Assembly (NCBI RefSeq): GCF_003855395.1
Contig: NZ_CP034015.1
Coordinates: 2,552,001-2,616,000, forward strand
Source: Shewanella livingstonensis
Lineage (GTDB): Bacteria; Pseudomonadota; Gammaproteobacteria; Enterobacterales; Shewanellaceae
Direction: 5' to 3'
Length of the DNA stretch: 64,000 nucleotides
This document shows, piece by piece, positions 53,149 through 62,910 of the stretch. The notes beneath the pieces are model-generated. The model was not told the DNA's origin and made no database searches. It worked only from the letters and a program-made list of their open reading frames with translations. A program made the translations under genes and the position numbers. How positions within the stretch are numbered: position 1 is the stretch's first letter; the number at the start of each line of letters is the position of its first letter.

Positions 53149-55682
53149 CGACACTCAAACAACATCTTTACGATCATATATGTCATTATTGTGATCATCA
53201 AATGCTGGGCATTGAAAACGATGAAGTACTTGAAGATCTCGAGGAACTCACAGAGAGAATTTTTGCACCAGAAACTCTGGGAGGGTTTAGACAACTGGTT
53301 CGTATGATAGCCAACGTAAGGAGTATTTCATCCCATTCTGCAGACTCTATAATGAAAGATTTGCATTTCCCTAAATACATATTTGATGCATTGCATAACT
53401 ATGGCTTTGAAGTTGACGATAAGTCTATCAACAAAGAATATCATCGAAATAGTTACCAAAAAGGATGGTGCAGTGAGTACCCATTCTATGTTGTGTTGCT
53501 TAAATCTTATAACTACAAACTTACAACTAAATCTTGTGAGTTATTTGCCGCATTTATAAAGCACTACTATTCAGTATTAGATACCCTCAGAGATGAAGAC
53601 CTTGCAAGAGAGTCAACGACTAGAGAAGAGGATGCCTGTGCTAATTTTAGACTTTTTATGCAAAATAATGCCACAGAGTTTAATTATGTTCGCGAGAACG
53701 TACCGAACACAGCATTTGATACGCCAATGTCTATTGCTACTCAACTAGAACAATATCATGTAGCTAAATGGAAAAGGCAATATTTACCTAATCGGGGCTA
53801 TCTTAGAATATTGTCACATTTTTTTTCCAATGATTGGAAACCATCTAAACATATTGCTCGAAAACACCCTAAATTGGATCGGTCGCCAAAACGATATATC
53901 GATCCTTTGGCTATCCCTATTTTGGGGGCACCCGATGATATTTTTGCTTTGATACCCGATGCGCCACTGATACCTAATAGCGATGGTTTAGATGAAGATG
54001 ACCAATATCCCTTGCAGACGTTTGTTGTAAATAACCGTGACTTCAACACTAAACGAGATAAAACTGAGCTATTAGATACAGCAATCCCATTTAATAAACA
54101 TATCCAAGCTAGAACTGCCGTAGATGTAACGGCGAGTGTTCGCCGCTCTCACAATATGGGATTACAAAATACCCAATTATTAATGCCAAAAGAGCTAAAT
54201 CTCCTCATAGCCAAGCTAATAAAGTCAGGTAATCAATCATCAAATATTGAAACTACGATTGTGATTTGGTTAATGATGTTATTGAGTAAATCGGTAGAAG
54301 AAATACAGAGCTTAGTCGTTTTTACCGACCTAACTAAAAAACAACAAGGTTTATACATCGATAAGAGCGGGCAAGGGTGGTGGTTCTTCTATGTTAGTCA
54401 TACGGCAAAGGCTAAGATTGATATTGTTGGTTTAAGAGAAGCCAAAGAAGAAGTTTTTACATCATGCCCCGACTTTTTACTGAAAATGATTTTAGTCAAT
54501 ATGGGTTGTCGATCTATTGGCCCGATCCTGAATGAAAAGGACTCTCAAGCTATCAATAATATGGTAGTGCAAAAGCTGAAAAAACTATCAGATGGACATG
54601 GCTCTGGACGTTTAAGCGTTCGGCGATTGGTCAATTTTATGAGTTATTATCTTAATTCAACAGATATTATCGACCCGATTTATATTGACTATAGCTATGC
54701 CGTCAATATGTATACAACTCGTGTTGCTAGAAGTTATGCAAATGTGAGTGATCATCAGAGAAGCCGACAGCTACATAAATTATGGCAAAGTGTAGAACAA
54801 GATATCGCTACATACTCTGGTCAAGCATTGTCAATCTCATTATTTGAACTACGCAACTTCTACCAAGCGGAACAATTTATAGGCTCATCATTTACACCAA
54901 AAAAAACAGCTGTCGCCACATTAATCGACTCTTTAACTCAACGAGTTGAGGCATCTAAACCCAGCATTCATCACAGGTTAGTTGATATTATTGAATATCA
55001 TAATGCGTTTACGGCCTATACAGCCTGGATGCTGTTATTTGGAACAGGTTATAGAGCTGCTTGGAATCCGTTACCGACATTTGCTCTTTTTATGCCATCA
55101 CTGAATTTAATGGGAATAAGTGACAAAGATGATTCAGATTTTAGCCACTCTCGTATAGTCGCAGTCCCAAATGTGTTAACAACACAACTCAAAGAGTTTA
55201 AACGTCATTTGAGTTGTTTACGCTCATTGCTACGTGTATTGATGCCTAAGATTTGCAGCACGATTGATAGTATTGTGGATGTTGACCAACACGTGTTGAA
55301 CTTTAACCACTCGCAGGCCTCACAATGGTACAAAGTCATTAGGAACTCACGTAAAGAGCAAGGGCCGTTCTTCTTTTTTCATAAGCAAGGGACCAGTGTG
55401 GTTGCGAAGAATCTATCTCCTTCAGAACTCGTTAATTTTTGCCAAAAAGAAATCGTACTGCCATCGAATGCGGGGAGACATTGGCTAAAATCTAACTTGC
55501 TTGGGAAAAATATTGCACCAGAACTAATCAATTTCCAAATGGGTCACTGGCAAGCAGGAGAAGTACCATTAGGGCATTACTCAGCATTGAGTCACATTGA
55601 AGCCATTAACGATATCGTTCCGGTGCTTGATGAGTTATTTAAGGAGGCTGGATGGCTACCACTAAAATCCGTGATTTTATAA
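53145..55682 (+). CDS. large tyrosine-recombinase-like protein (trio, second gene)
   Basis: The GTG at 53145 overlaps the previous stop (GTGA) and has GAGG before it, so the longer open frame from 53061 is not used. The product has 845 residues. The C-terminal part has a degenerate integrase domain: LLFGTGYRAAWNPLPTF near the Arg I position, then RHWLKSNLLGKNIAPELINF and QMGHWQAGEVPLGHYS. The latter matches HxxR...LGH...Y with Lys/Ser in place of the second Arg; the Tyr in GHYS could be the nucleophile. The N-terminal 500 residues are of unknown fold. It may be a structural or partly inactive partner of the 1039-residue protein. It overlaps the next gene by 31 bases. Confidence 0.75.
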   Translation: MTTLKQHLYDHICHYCDHQMLGIENDEVLEDLEELTERIFAPETLGGFRQLVRMIANVRSISSHSADSIMKDLHFPKYIFDALHNYGFEVDDKSINKEYHRNSYQKGWCSEYPFYVVLLKSYNYKLTTKSCELFAAFIKHYYSVLDTLRDEDLARESTTREEDACANFRLFMQNNATEFNYVRENVPNTAFDTPMSIATQLEQYHVAKWKRQYLPNRGYLRILSHFFSNDWKPSKHIARKHPKLDRSPKRYIDPLAIPILGAPDDIFALIPDAPLIPNSDGLDEDDQYPLQTFVVNNRDFNTKRDKTELLDTAIPFNKHIQARTAVDVTASVRRSHNMGLQNTQLLMPKELNLLIAKLIKSGNQSSNIETTIVIWLMMLLSKSVEEIQSLVVFTDLTKKQQGLYIDKSGQGWWFFYVSHTAKAKIDIVGLREAKEEVFTSCPDFLLKMILVNMGCRSIGPILNEKDSQAINNMVVQKLKKLSDGHGSGRLSVRRLVNFMSYYLNSTDIIDPIYIDYSYAVNMYTTRVARSYANVSDHQRSRQLHKLWQSVEQDIATYSGQALSISLFELRNFYQAEQFIGSSFTPKKTAVATLIDSLTQRVEASKPSIHHRLVDIIEYHNAFTAYTAWMLLFGTGYRAAWNPLPTFALFMPSLNLMGISDKDDSDFSHSRIVAVPNVLTTQLKEFKRHLSCLRSLLRVLMPKICSTIDSIVDVDQHVLNFNHSQASQWYKVIRNSRKEQGPFFFFHKQGTSVVAKNLSPSELVNFCQKEIVLPSNAGRHWLKSNLLGKNIAPELINFQMGHWQAGEVPLGHYSALSHIEAINDIVPVLDELFKEAGWLPLKSVIL

Positions 55683-58600
55683 ACGAACTCATAAGCAAAG
55701 GAAATCAACATCCTTTTTATTTAGAGGTATTCGATGCTTTCTTAAAGCAAAACGACCATACGATTGATGAAGAAATACAAAATAAGGATAAAGAAGCTTT
55801 TTTTTTATCCTATAGGAACTTGCTTGGGCACTTAAAAAAACGTTTCATACAGTCAGAAACCAAAGTGTTACCAGAGGAGCTGAGGGCTTTAATTGCTCAA
55901 TTGAAGCCTGCAGTGCTCAATAAACAAGAACAGTTATTGATATTACAATCTCTACTCAATTATGCAAAAAAACATCATGGGATCGACTCTCCTAACATAC
56001 CGTCTATTGTGACATTAAAGCGCGATAAACCAATATTATCGCCGGTGGAACTCGTAAAATTACCAATCGTAGAGATGCTATACACCTTATTAGAGAAAGA
56101 ATTATTTTCGCCAAATAGATCACTCTCACTAGAAGCAAAATTAGGACGTACTGCAATATTAGTTTATATCACTGTCAATGTGAGTAAAACCCAAGACCTA
56201 CTTTCAATACTTGAATCCCCACAAGAGATTTTTTATGTAGGGGGCATTTGTTATTGGCAATCCCAAAAGGTTAAAACAGCTTCAACAAGATTCATATTGA
56301 GTGATGTCGCGGTCATGGCACTTCAACAATGGACTAACCTAAATGAAGGTAAACCAGTAAAAATAGCAGCATGTATCATCAAATATTTAAATACGACCTC
56401 TGAATTTGATTGGTCTGACTTATCAATCCTGAAATCACGCACTTTACGAAAAATAGACAACATTTTACGTTATGGGCCGGTTCAGTATCAGATGTATTTT
56501 CTCCCCAGTGTCAGTCAGGCTTTACCAGAACATGCTTTCATGCGGATATTAACCAACAAAGCATGTCTTTATTCAGAACCGCATCTTATAGAAACGAGCG
56601 GTGAAAGTAGTATTACATTTAAGCCATGGCATAAAATAATCAGTGATAATAAAGGCTTTATCGCGATAGATTTTACCTTAAAGCAGTTAGATGAAATCCT
56701 GATGAGATTACTTAAGCTCGATGAAAATAAAGAGACTCGAGCAAATTGTTTAGCAGCAATGGGCAACGAACTAAAATCATCAGAAGTAAAAGACAACCCT
56801 TATCTTTGGTTATTATGCTCATGGTTATTCTCACTGCTAAAAAATGGGGGGACCTACAAGCGTCGTATAAAAGTATCGACCACTGTCGATTACGTTAAAA
56901 GTCTTAGTAAACCGTTTTTAACGCTATTTAGTTCCTGTGATATAGGGCTTTTATCAGGAGAAGACTGGGCTAATAAGCTAAATGAAGCTGCTGAAATATT
57001 TACTTCAGCTCAACGAAAAAAATATGTTTATTACTTCGCTCATTTTTTAATTGAGGCAAACCTTGTTCATGACCTATGTCTATCGGATATCGATGTTATT
57101 GGCAGTTCCAGTGAAGTCGATGCTAATTTGATTTCAGCTCCCCATATCGATGATGTATTAAATTATTTAACTGAGCATGTTGAAGATGGAGCCATTTATC
57201 AATATGCATATTTTTTACTTTGCTTTTGCTTTTTTAGCGGGTTACGTAGAAATGAATCGGCAAAATTAACATGGGCTGATTTCTCATTTGCTGCAAAGGC
57301 TCCAAGCGACGATCAATTTGATTATGTACACCTTTCAGTAAGACCAAATCAACATCGTACTTTGAAAACGACCTCGGCTCGTCGTGAATTACCGTTAGAT
57401 GCACTTTGGCCGAAATCTTGTATTCATAAGTTAAGAGTAAGGTATCAAATTCATCAAAATTCTGGAGCAAGTAAAAAAGCACTGTTGTTTGATAACATTA
57501 AATTGGTAAACCAAGCTTATGAGCTAATAACTGATTTGATTCGTCATTGCACCCAAGATTACAGTTTACGTGTTCATCATCTTCGCCATAGCTTTGCTAA
57601 TTGGACATGGTGCCGCTTAAATCAAAATATTATCAATCAGGGAAGATCTCAATTAACAATATTCGATCATGAGATATTCAACACTGACTATCTTCAACAA
57701 CTGCAAACCAGGTTAAGATACAATAGTAATACTCGTAAAATGATGTTTATATTAGCGCATCTAATGGGGCATAAGGATGTCCAATCAACGTTGAATAGTT
57801 ATCTTCATCTCAAAGATATCTTGTATTACCTTGAGTTAAGCCCTCGCTTTACATTGACTAAATATTTTATGTCAGAATGTGTTGGTCGTGCATCATTACT
57901 TGAACAAGAGCCAGGGTTAAGTCTGGCAGAAAGGATTCGATATTACACTAGTGATACCGAAGCAAAGTTGGGAATTAACCCTGCACCATTAACGTCATCA
58001 TTAACGATAGCCACATTATCGACGTTTATCATAAACATAAAACCCAATATAAAAATTAGTAGCTTGACGTGGGCTAAAGCTCTCAATGCGTTAAAAGTAA
58101 GTTCGGTTATTGAATCATCTCAATATTATAATGTGCCGATTGAGCAATTACAGCAACTACTAAATAATGCTGAACAAGTGCATCAGCATTACCCACGAAT
58201 AGGCAAAAAATTGCCATTAATTCCTACATTTCCACGATTAAGCAATATAACCAGTATTACAGATCCTGATAACAAGTTAGCCAAATCTAGCAAAGTGTTT
58301 ATTTATTTATGCGATAAGTTCGATAAGAGTCTAGACGTTGAGCCGTTAACATTAGCCAATATTAGATTGAGCATGGAGATATTATCATACGCAGTACCAG
58401 GAAAGGATTATGCGTTGAGGTGCCCTGAGTCAAACGTTTCAAGAATGTTTATCCGGTTTTGTCAGCTACTTGGCCTAAAAGATCGGCATTTAAAATTCAA
58501 ATTTCATCGAGCTAACTTAGATACAGACCAAGCAAAACTAATAGAAATTCGATGGAAAAAAACCATCACCGATTATGGGTTCAGTGAGGCGAATCTTGTT

Positions 58601-58771
58601 GTTGCGAGTGAGAGTGAAGGGCGCTTCCTAGGTAACCATGATGGAAATGGATTTCTTGAAATCGCGCTAGTAAATACTAAATATAAACGGGTGCAGAGAC
58701 ACCAAAGCATGTTTAGTTTTTTACATTTATTGCTTATATTGAGCTATGAGAAAGAAGACGTTATCGGCTAA
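55652..58771 (+). CDS. very large tyrosine recombinase (trio, third gene)
   Basis: This 1039-residue protein starts at an ATG with a strong AAGGAGG inside the end of the previous gene. Residues about 525-730 form a tyrosine-recombinase catalytic domain with a full set of residues: Arg I in CFFSGLRRNESAKLTWADF, RRELPLDAL near the Lys position, HHLRHSFANWTW (HxxR), AHLMGHKDVQSTLNSYLHL (GH, then Tyr). The N-terminal 500 and C-terminal 300 residues have no recognised domain. Ordinary integrases are about 300-400 residues, so the length is exceptional. It likely cuts and joins DNA together with the 845-residue protein. Confidence 0.82.
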   Translation: MATTKIRDFINELISKGNQHPFYLEVFDAFLKQNDHTIDEEIQNKDKEAFFLSYRNLLGHLKKRFIQSETKVLPEELRALIAQLKPAVLNKQEQLLILQSLLNYAKKHHGIDSPNIPSIVTLKRDKPILSPVELVKLPIVEMLYTLLEKELFSPNRSLSLEAKLGRTAILVYITVNVSKTQDLLSILESPQEIFYVGGICYWQSQKVKTASTRFILSDVAVMALQQWTNLNEGKPVKIAACIIKYLNTTSEFDWSDLSILKSRTLRKIDNILRYGPVQYQMYFLPSVSQALPEHAFMRILTNKACLYSEPHLIETSGESSITFKPWHKIISDNKGFIAIDFTLKQLDEILMRLLKLDENKETRANCLAAMGNELKSSEVKDNPYLWLLCSWLFSLLKNGGTYKRRIKVSTTVDYVKSLSKPFLTLFSSCDIGLLSGEDWANKLNEAAEIFTSAQRKKYVYYFAHFLIEANLVHDLCLSDIDVIGSSSEVDANLISAPHIDDVLNYLTEHVEDGAIYQYAYFLLCFCFFSGLRRNESAKLTWADFSFAAKAPSDDQFDYVHLSVRPNQHRTLKTTSARRELPLDALWPKSCIHKLRVRYQIHQNSGASKKALLFDNIKLVNQAYELITDLIRHCTQDYSLRVHHLRHSFANWTWCRLNQNIINQGRSQLTIFDHEIFNTDYLQQLQTRLRYNSNTRKMMFILAHLMGHKDVQSTLNSYLHLKDILYYLELSPRFTLTKYFMSECVGRASLLEQEPGLSLAERIRYYTSDTEAKLGINPAPLTSSLTIATLSTFIINIKPNIKISSLTWAKALNALKVSSVIESSQYYNVPIEQLQQLLNNAEQVHQHYPRIGKKLPLIPTFPRLSNITSITDPDNKLAKSSKVFIYLCDKFDKSLDVEPLTLANIRLSMEILSYAVPGKDYALRCPESNVSRMFIRFCQLLGLKDRHLKFKFHRANLDTDQAKLIEIRWKKTITDYGFSEANLVVASESEGRFLGNHDGNGFLEIALVNTKYKRVQRHQSMFSFLHLLLILSYEKEDVIG

Positions 58772-58850
58772 AAAATTAAATGGATCTGTTTTTTAAGAAA
58801 AGCCTAAACGGCAGCCATGCAAATCGTTTTTGTCGCCATGATAACCAAAT

Positions 58851-59183
58851 TTATGAATGATTTACGTAAAATTTGTAAGAAAACGATAGGTACCCAAGCC
58901 CTTCTTTCAGGGTCTTTGCAATGAGTGGTACATGACAATTGATATGGTATGCTGCTAATAGAGCAGGATGATCTTGTCTGTCACTATCATCAACAAGGTA
59001 TTCATCCTTCTCCAATTGTTGTATTGCCAAACGGATCTCCTCAAATGAAAAAAATGTTAAACCTCTTGCATAGAATGATCCTGCAAAATTTGCTATTTCT
59101 TCAATAGAGCCTGAAGCTAAAATTTCGGCTCGGCCTTCACCTGTTGCAAAATATTGCAAATGCCCAATATATTGTCTTTCCAT
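58851..59183 (-). CDS. hypothetical protein of the integrase module
   Basis: From the ATG at 59183 (GAGAGG 8 bases before it) the product has 110 residues: MERQYIGHLQYFATGEGRAE, then EEIANFAGSFYARGLTFFSF and HVPLIAKTLKEGLGYLSFSY. There is no signal peptide or clear motif; the composition is that of a small alpha/beta protein. It is 19 bases after the HD-domain gene and is last in the xis-int-HD transcript. I do not recognise the family. Confidence 0.7.
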   Translation of the reverse strand: MERQYIGHLQYFATGEGRAEILASGSIEEIANFAGSFYARGLTFFSFEEIRLAIQQLEKDEYLVDDSDRQDHPALLAAYHINCHVPLIAKTLKEGLGYLSFSYKFYVNHS

Positions 59184-59202
59184 CTTAGAACCTCTCAAAT
59201 CG

Positions 59203-60066
59203 TTAAAGGCTACTTATCCTATACATGACATTGCCATTAACTTGGGTATAGAAATAATGTGAAGGTAATTCGTTAAACCTTATTTTTGCAAAATTTGATT
59301 CAGCGGACGTGCGGTCTGCCTGTTTAAGTACATGCTCAATGGCATATCGGGTTTTATGACCGTAAGGCTTCGTGGCAAGAAGATCACATAACATCGAAAA
59401 TATCCGACTACTAAGTGTTCCTAACTGCCCTAAAGGGGTAGCTAAAAGGGCAAAAGCATAACTATCATGTGGACCCGCTATATATTTATTACTATTGCTA
59501 TGTAAAGCGGGATATATTTTACCGATGTCATGAAATAGCGCAGCGATAAGACCTGTTTGGCATTCCACATCAGAATGGTCTAAAAATCTAGCATTTTGAT
59601 ACGTCATTTCGGCTACTTCAATACTGTGTTCAAACAAGCCTCCAGTGTAGCTATGATGATGTTTATGGCTTGCTTTAGAACTTATGAATAATTGTAAAAT
59701 ATCCATTCTATCCAGGATAAAATTAATGAATGGTTGTAGCTCCTCAAGTGTCACCAGGCTGAGTAATTTTAAAAACCTGCCCACTAAGTTTTCATGATGC
59801 TGTTCAGCAAAATTAACCATGTTCAAATACTGCTCTTGCTTACAATTAGTCATGATTGGTTTTATTGCACATACAACCGTATTACCTTGGTAGTCATGAT
59901 TAAATACAATTTGAGCAAGTCCATGATTAAAGTTACATTTCCTTGCTATATCATCCGATGTTATAGCGTGAATAATGTTATTGCTTGAAATAAATTCACA
60001 GTTAGCTGTAGGTAAGTTAGCACTGAATTTTATGTTTTTTATCCACACAAATACTGGCTTATTCAT
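59203..60066 (-). CDS. HD-domain protein (TraI_2-like nucleotide hydrolase domain)
   Basis: The ATG at 60066 overlaps the integrase stop by 8 bases (ATGAATAA), so the open frame upstream, which runs within the integrase gene, is not used. The product has 287 residues. The centre carries the HD metal site: HHHSYTGGLFEHSIEVAEMT gives the first His, GLIAALFHDIGKIYPALH gives the HD pair, and a later GPHDSYAFALLATPLGQLG gives further ligands. This layout recalls the HD domain at the N-terminus of TraI_2-type relaxases of integrative elements, but no relaxase domain follows. It is probably a phosphohydrolase; its role in the element is unknown. Confidence 0.8.
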   Translation of the reverse strand: MNKPVFVWIKNIKFSANLPTANCEFISSNNIIHAITSDDIARKCNFNHGLAQIVFNHDYQGNTVVCAIKPIMTNCKQEQYLNMVNFAEQHHENLVGRFLKLLSLVTLEELQPFINFILDRMDILQLFISSKASHKHHHSYTGGLFEHSIEVAEMTYQNARFLDHSDVECQTGLIAALFHDIGKIYPALHSNSNKYIAGPHDSYAFALLATPLGQLGTLSSRIFSMLCDLLATKPYGHKTRYAIEHVLKQADRTSAESNFAKIRFNELPSHYFYTQVNGNVMYRISSL

Positions 60067-61282
60067 CCGCGTTCTCCAAAGTAGAGTCAAAGTTAACTTG
60101 TTCAATGAGTCGATCGAACGCACTGCCATCTTGCCTGGTAGCATTAGGGACAAAGCGGCTATAAACTTCAAACAACATCTTTGTCGTACTATGACCCATC
60201 TGTTTAGCAATCCATTCTGGGTTCTCGCCAGCGGCTAGCCATAATGTCGCGCATGTATGCCTTGTTTGATATGGACGTCTTCTTTTTAAACGCATTTCAT
60301 CTAATGCTGGATACCAAATACGTTTAGTTACGTTTCGATGATCTAATGGATTTCCATTATTGTTACAAAAAACATAAGTCTTATTCCCAGTCACTTTACG
60401 TTGTCTTTTCAGTGCTTCGATAACAGGTTGTGATAATTGGATACTACGATATGATGCTGATGTTTTAGGCGTCTCAACATTGCCATCAACCAGTGTTTCT
60501 TGAACTAATATTTCATTACGGTCCAAGTTTACAAACTGCCATTTTAAACCATCGATTTCCGCAGTTCGCAGTGCCGTAAAAAATCTCACGGTATAATAGT
60601 CACGAAAGTCATCCCGAATTTTAGACAAAAAGAATTGAACTTCAGCCAGAGAAAAAGGTTCAATAGTGGTCTTCTCAATTTTCAAAGGTTTGATATTGAT
60701 AAATGGAGTAGGGAAGTCATAACGCAATGCTGCTTCATTTAAAATGCCACGTAGAGGTGTCATTACATGATTTATCCAATCATTGCTGAGTTTCTTTGAG
60801 TGTTTAGACTTTCTTTTGGGTTCTATAATACTTGCACGATATTTTATAATCTGTGGCCTTGTAATTTGATCCAGGCTGTATGTCCCAAATACAGGGATTA
60901 AATACCGTTCGAATATCATAGACACGTTTTTGCTATGACTAATCTTCCATTGGATTCTATTTTCTGCAAGCCATTCATCAGAGAACTGACTGAAAGTTGG
61001 TATGTTAGCCAACAGTCGATTTGACGGTTCAGGATCGCTTTCTTTAACTAACCTTATCTGGTCGTCGTATTTTTTAAATTGACTACAACGTTTACTATCA
61101 GGGAACATATCAGAATAGACAAAACGATCTAGACGGATCTGCGCTTCAATATTAAGAAGAACACTTTCAAGACGACTACGATTTAGTTTGGTGTCATTTA
61201 ATGACGTTTGCTCACGACAGCGAATGCCTTGATAGTAAAAGTCAAAAAAAAGTACTCCAGTGCGAGCTCTGATACTAGCCAT
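60059..61282 (-). CDS. int: phage/island tyrosine integrase
   Basis: The ATG at 61282 (MASIRARTGVLFFDFYYQGI) has AGGAGG 8 bases upstream; the product has 407 residues. An N-terminal arm-binding domain (DUF3596-like) is followed by a core-binding domain (FSQFSDEWLAENRIQWKISH). The catalytic domain has Arg I in FFTALRTAEIDGLKW, a second motif RRPYQTRHTCATLWLAAGEN (HxxR type), WIAKQMGHSTTKMLFEVYSR with GH and the Tyr nucleophile. It integrates and excises the element site-specifically. It overlaps the excisionase-like gene by 8 bases and the HD gene by 8 bases, an operon under tight coupling. Confidence 0.93.
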   Translation of the reverse strand: MASIRARTGVLFFDFYYQGIRCREQTSLNDTKLNRSRLESVLLNIEAQIRLDRFVYSDMFPDSKRCSQFKKYDDQIRLVKESDPEPSNRLLANIPTFSQFSDEWLAENRIQWKISHSKNVSMIFERYLIPVFGTYSLDQITRPQIIKYRASIIEPKRKSKHSKKLSNDWINHVMTPLRGILNEAALRYDFPTPFINIKPLKIEKTTIEPFSLAEVQFFLSKIRDDFRDYYTVRFFTALRTAEIDGLKWQFVNLDRNEILVQETLVDGNVETPKTSASYRSIQLSQPVIEALKRQRKVTGNKTYVFCNNNGNPLDHRNVTKRIWYPALDEMRLKRRRPYQTRHTCATLWLAAGENPEWIAKQMGHSTTKMLFEVYSRFVPNATRQDGSAFDRLIEQVNFDSTLENADE

Positions 61283-61526
61283 GACACACACCTCCTTTGG
61301 CCATCGGAATAATAAACTTCTGGGCTTGGTAGTTTGTTTGCTGATATAGCTCTTTTTCTATCTGTTCCCAGACATAAAATATTTTTCTGCAACCAAATGG
61401 CCTTATATAATGAATTCCTTCAAAAAAAACCTTGTCCTTCAATTTACTGTTGATGTAATCTGGGTTGAATTTTATGAGCGGGGAAAGCTCTTTGGCAGTA
61501 AGCAGTGTTTTTTGCTGTAAACTCAT
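61275..61526 (-). CDS. xis: excisionase-like protein
   Basis: The ATG at 61526 (MSLQQKTLLTAKELSPLIKF) follows GAGGAT and gives 83 residues. LTAKELSPLIKFNPDYINSK is a winged-helix DNA-binding start of MerR/Xis style, and IRPFGCRKIFYVWEQIEKEL is the usual following segment in excisionase-family proteins of this kind. It should bend DNA at the att site and direct excision, or control int. It precedes and overlaps int. Confidence 0.8.
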   Translation of the reverse strand: MSLQQKTLLTAKELSPLIKFNPDYINSKLKDKVFFEGIHYIRPFGCRKIFYVWEQIEKELYQQTNYQAQKFIIPMAKGGVCHG

Positions 61527-61617
61527 CTTTTGTATCCTCACAAGAAACTTTAATCTAATTTAGCCTTATTTTTAGTTTCTTGCAAGGATACTTTTTATAT
61601 CGTTTAAGTATAAAGAT

Positions 61618-61845
61618 ATGATCACATATAACATAAAAGAATTAATAGCTAAGAAGTCAGCTTCAGAAAATAGAAAAATAACACTCGATGAAGTAGCTTG
61701 CGCTGCAGGCGTTAACAAGGCTGCAATTTCAAAAATGGCCTCAAATGTGAATTACTCAACAACAACACGAACCCTTGACGCCCTGTGTATATATTTCGAT
61801 TGTAAAGTTGAAGACATCATTCACCACAGTAAGCCTCAAAAATAA
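61618..61845 (+). CDS. Cro/CI-type (XRE) repressor
   Basis: This 75-residue protein is almost all helix-turn-helix: ITLDEVACAAGVNKAAISKM, then STTTRTLDALCIYFDCKVED, typical of compact XRE/HTH_26 repressors. It is divergent from xis-int across about 90 bases that should hold both promoters, so it probably represses the integrase module. No effector domain is present. Confidence 0.85.
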   Translation: MITYNIKELIAKKSASENRKITLDEVACAAGVNKAAISKMASNVNYSTTTRTLDALCIYFDCKVEDIIHHSKPQK

Positions 61846-61996
61846 TAAACAGAAATGCTACCCAGTTAAGCCTTTAAATCAATCACACAATATTGACAAT
61901 CTATTCACTCATAAAACTACCTTTTCAACTAAACAATTGAAGTGCGATTCAAGATGAATCAAATTTAGGTTCGTTTTTAGTATGTAGTAAGGATAG

Positions 61997-62910
61997 ATGG
62001 ATAAACATTCTTTCTCGCAGCAGCAAAGACTCAAATACTTTGATTTTAGATTGATGTTAGTTAGGCATTTTACTCGATCAGAAATTGTTTAAAACTTTAA
62101 GTTAGGTTTATCTTCTGCTACTCGTGATATCAACATATACAAAGACTTAGCAAGGCAGAACTTAACCCATGATAATGCGGAAAAAGGTACTTCATAACAG
62201 AAACCTTTAAACCGTTATTTGAACACAACAAAGATATGTCTTGCCGTGAATTTGCGACTCAAATTCTCAGTGGCAGTAATAGTGACTCGCCAATTTCACT
62301 TTCTTTTGAAAAGCAGAGCCAATTAGTCACTCCTAATATTCTAATCGTAGCCACAATCACGCAGGCAATGATTAACATCAAAGCTATCGAAATCGAATAT
62401 ATCTCACCTCAGAGCGGATTAAGCCAGCGAGTTGTCATTGCTCATTCAATAGTTGATAACGGACTCCATTGGCATATTCGAGCATTTGATGAGAAAAGCC
62501 AACAATTTAAAGATTTTGTTATCACAAGAATAATGTCCGCCAAACTGATCGATAAACCCATTTTAGACAATGCAAAAATATTGGCTGATCAACAATGGAT
62601 GCGCATAGTTCATTTAGAGTTGGTTCTGCATCCAACTAACGTTAGATACACTCAAGCTATTGAATGTGACTATGGCATGGATCAAGGTTTACTTAAATTA
62701 GAAGTGAGATCAGCATTAACAGGTTATATACTTCGGCGCTGGAATGTGGACTGCTCAGAAAACGCGACACAATACTCCCCAGAACATCACTTATGGCTAC
62801 GTAATCGAGCCACACTGTACGGTGTTGATAACCTGCATCTAGCTTCCGGTTATGATGAACTTAAACCAGCAACAAAAAGTACAGTTTTAAAGGACCACTT
62901 AAATGACTGA
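61997..62910 (+). pseudogene. brxR: BrxR-like WYL-domain regulator, disrupted
   Basis: From an ATG at 61997 the frame reads MDKHSFSQQQRLKYFDFRLM and LVRHFTRSEIV, then TAA at codon 32, then LSSATRDINIYKDLARQNL. After an apparent loss of one A in AAAAA near 62181 it continues in another frame: YFITETFKPLFEHNKDMS, then a WYL-type domain to 62910. The winged-helix N-terminus with ATRDI and the WYL-like core (IEIEYISPQSGLSQRVVIAH) fit the BrxR/CapW repressors that head BREX loci. Stop plus frameshift make it a pseudogene; only the C-terminal 224 codons remain open. It overlaps brxA by 8 bases. Confidence 0.8.

Noticed and set aside
52570..58771. Naming the recombinase trio as GInt or Gamma-Mobile-Trio
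   Set aside because: The sizes and the first gene's ParB-like look differ from what I recall of those systems, and no profile search could be run.
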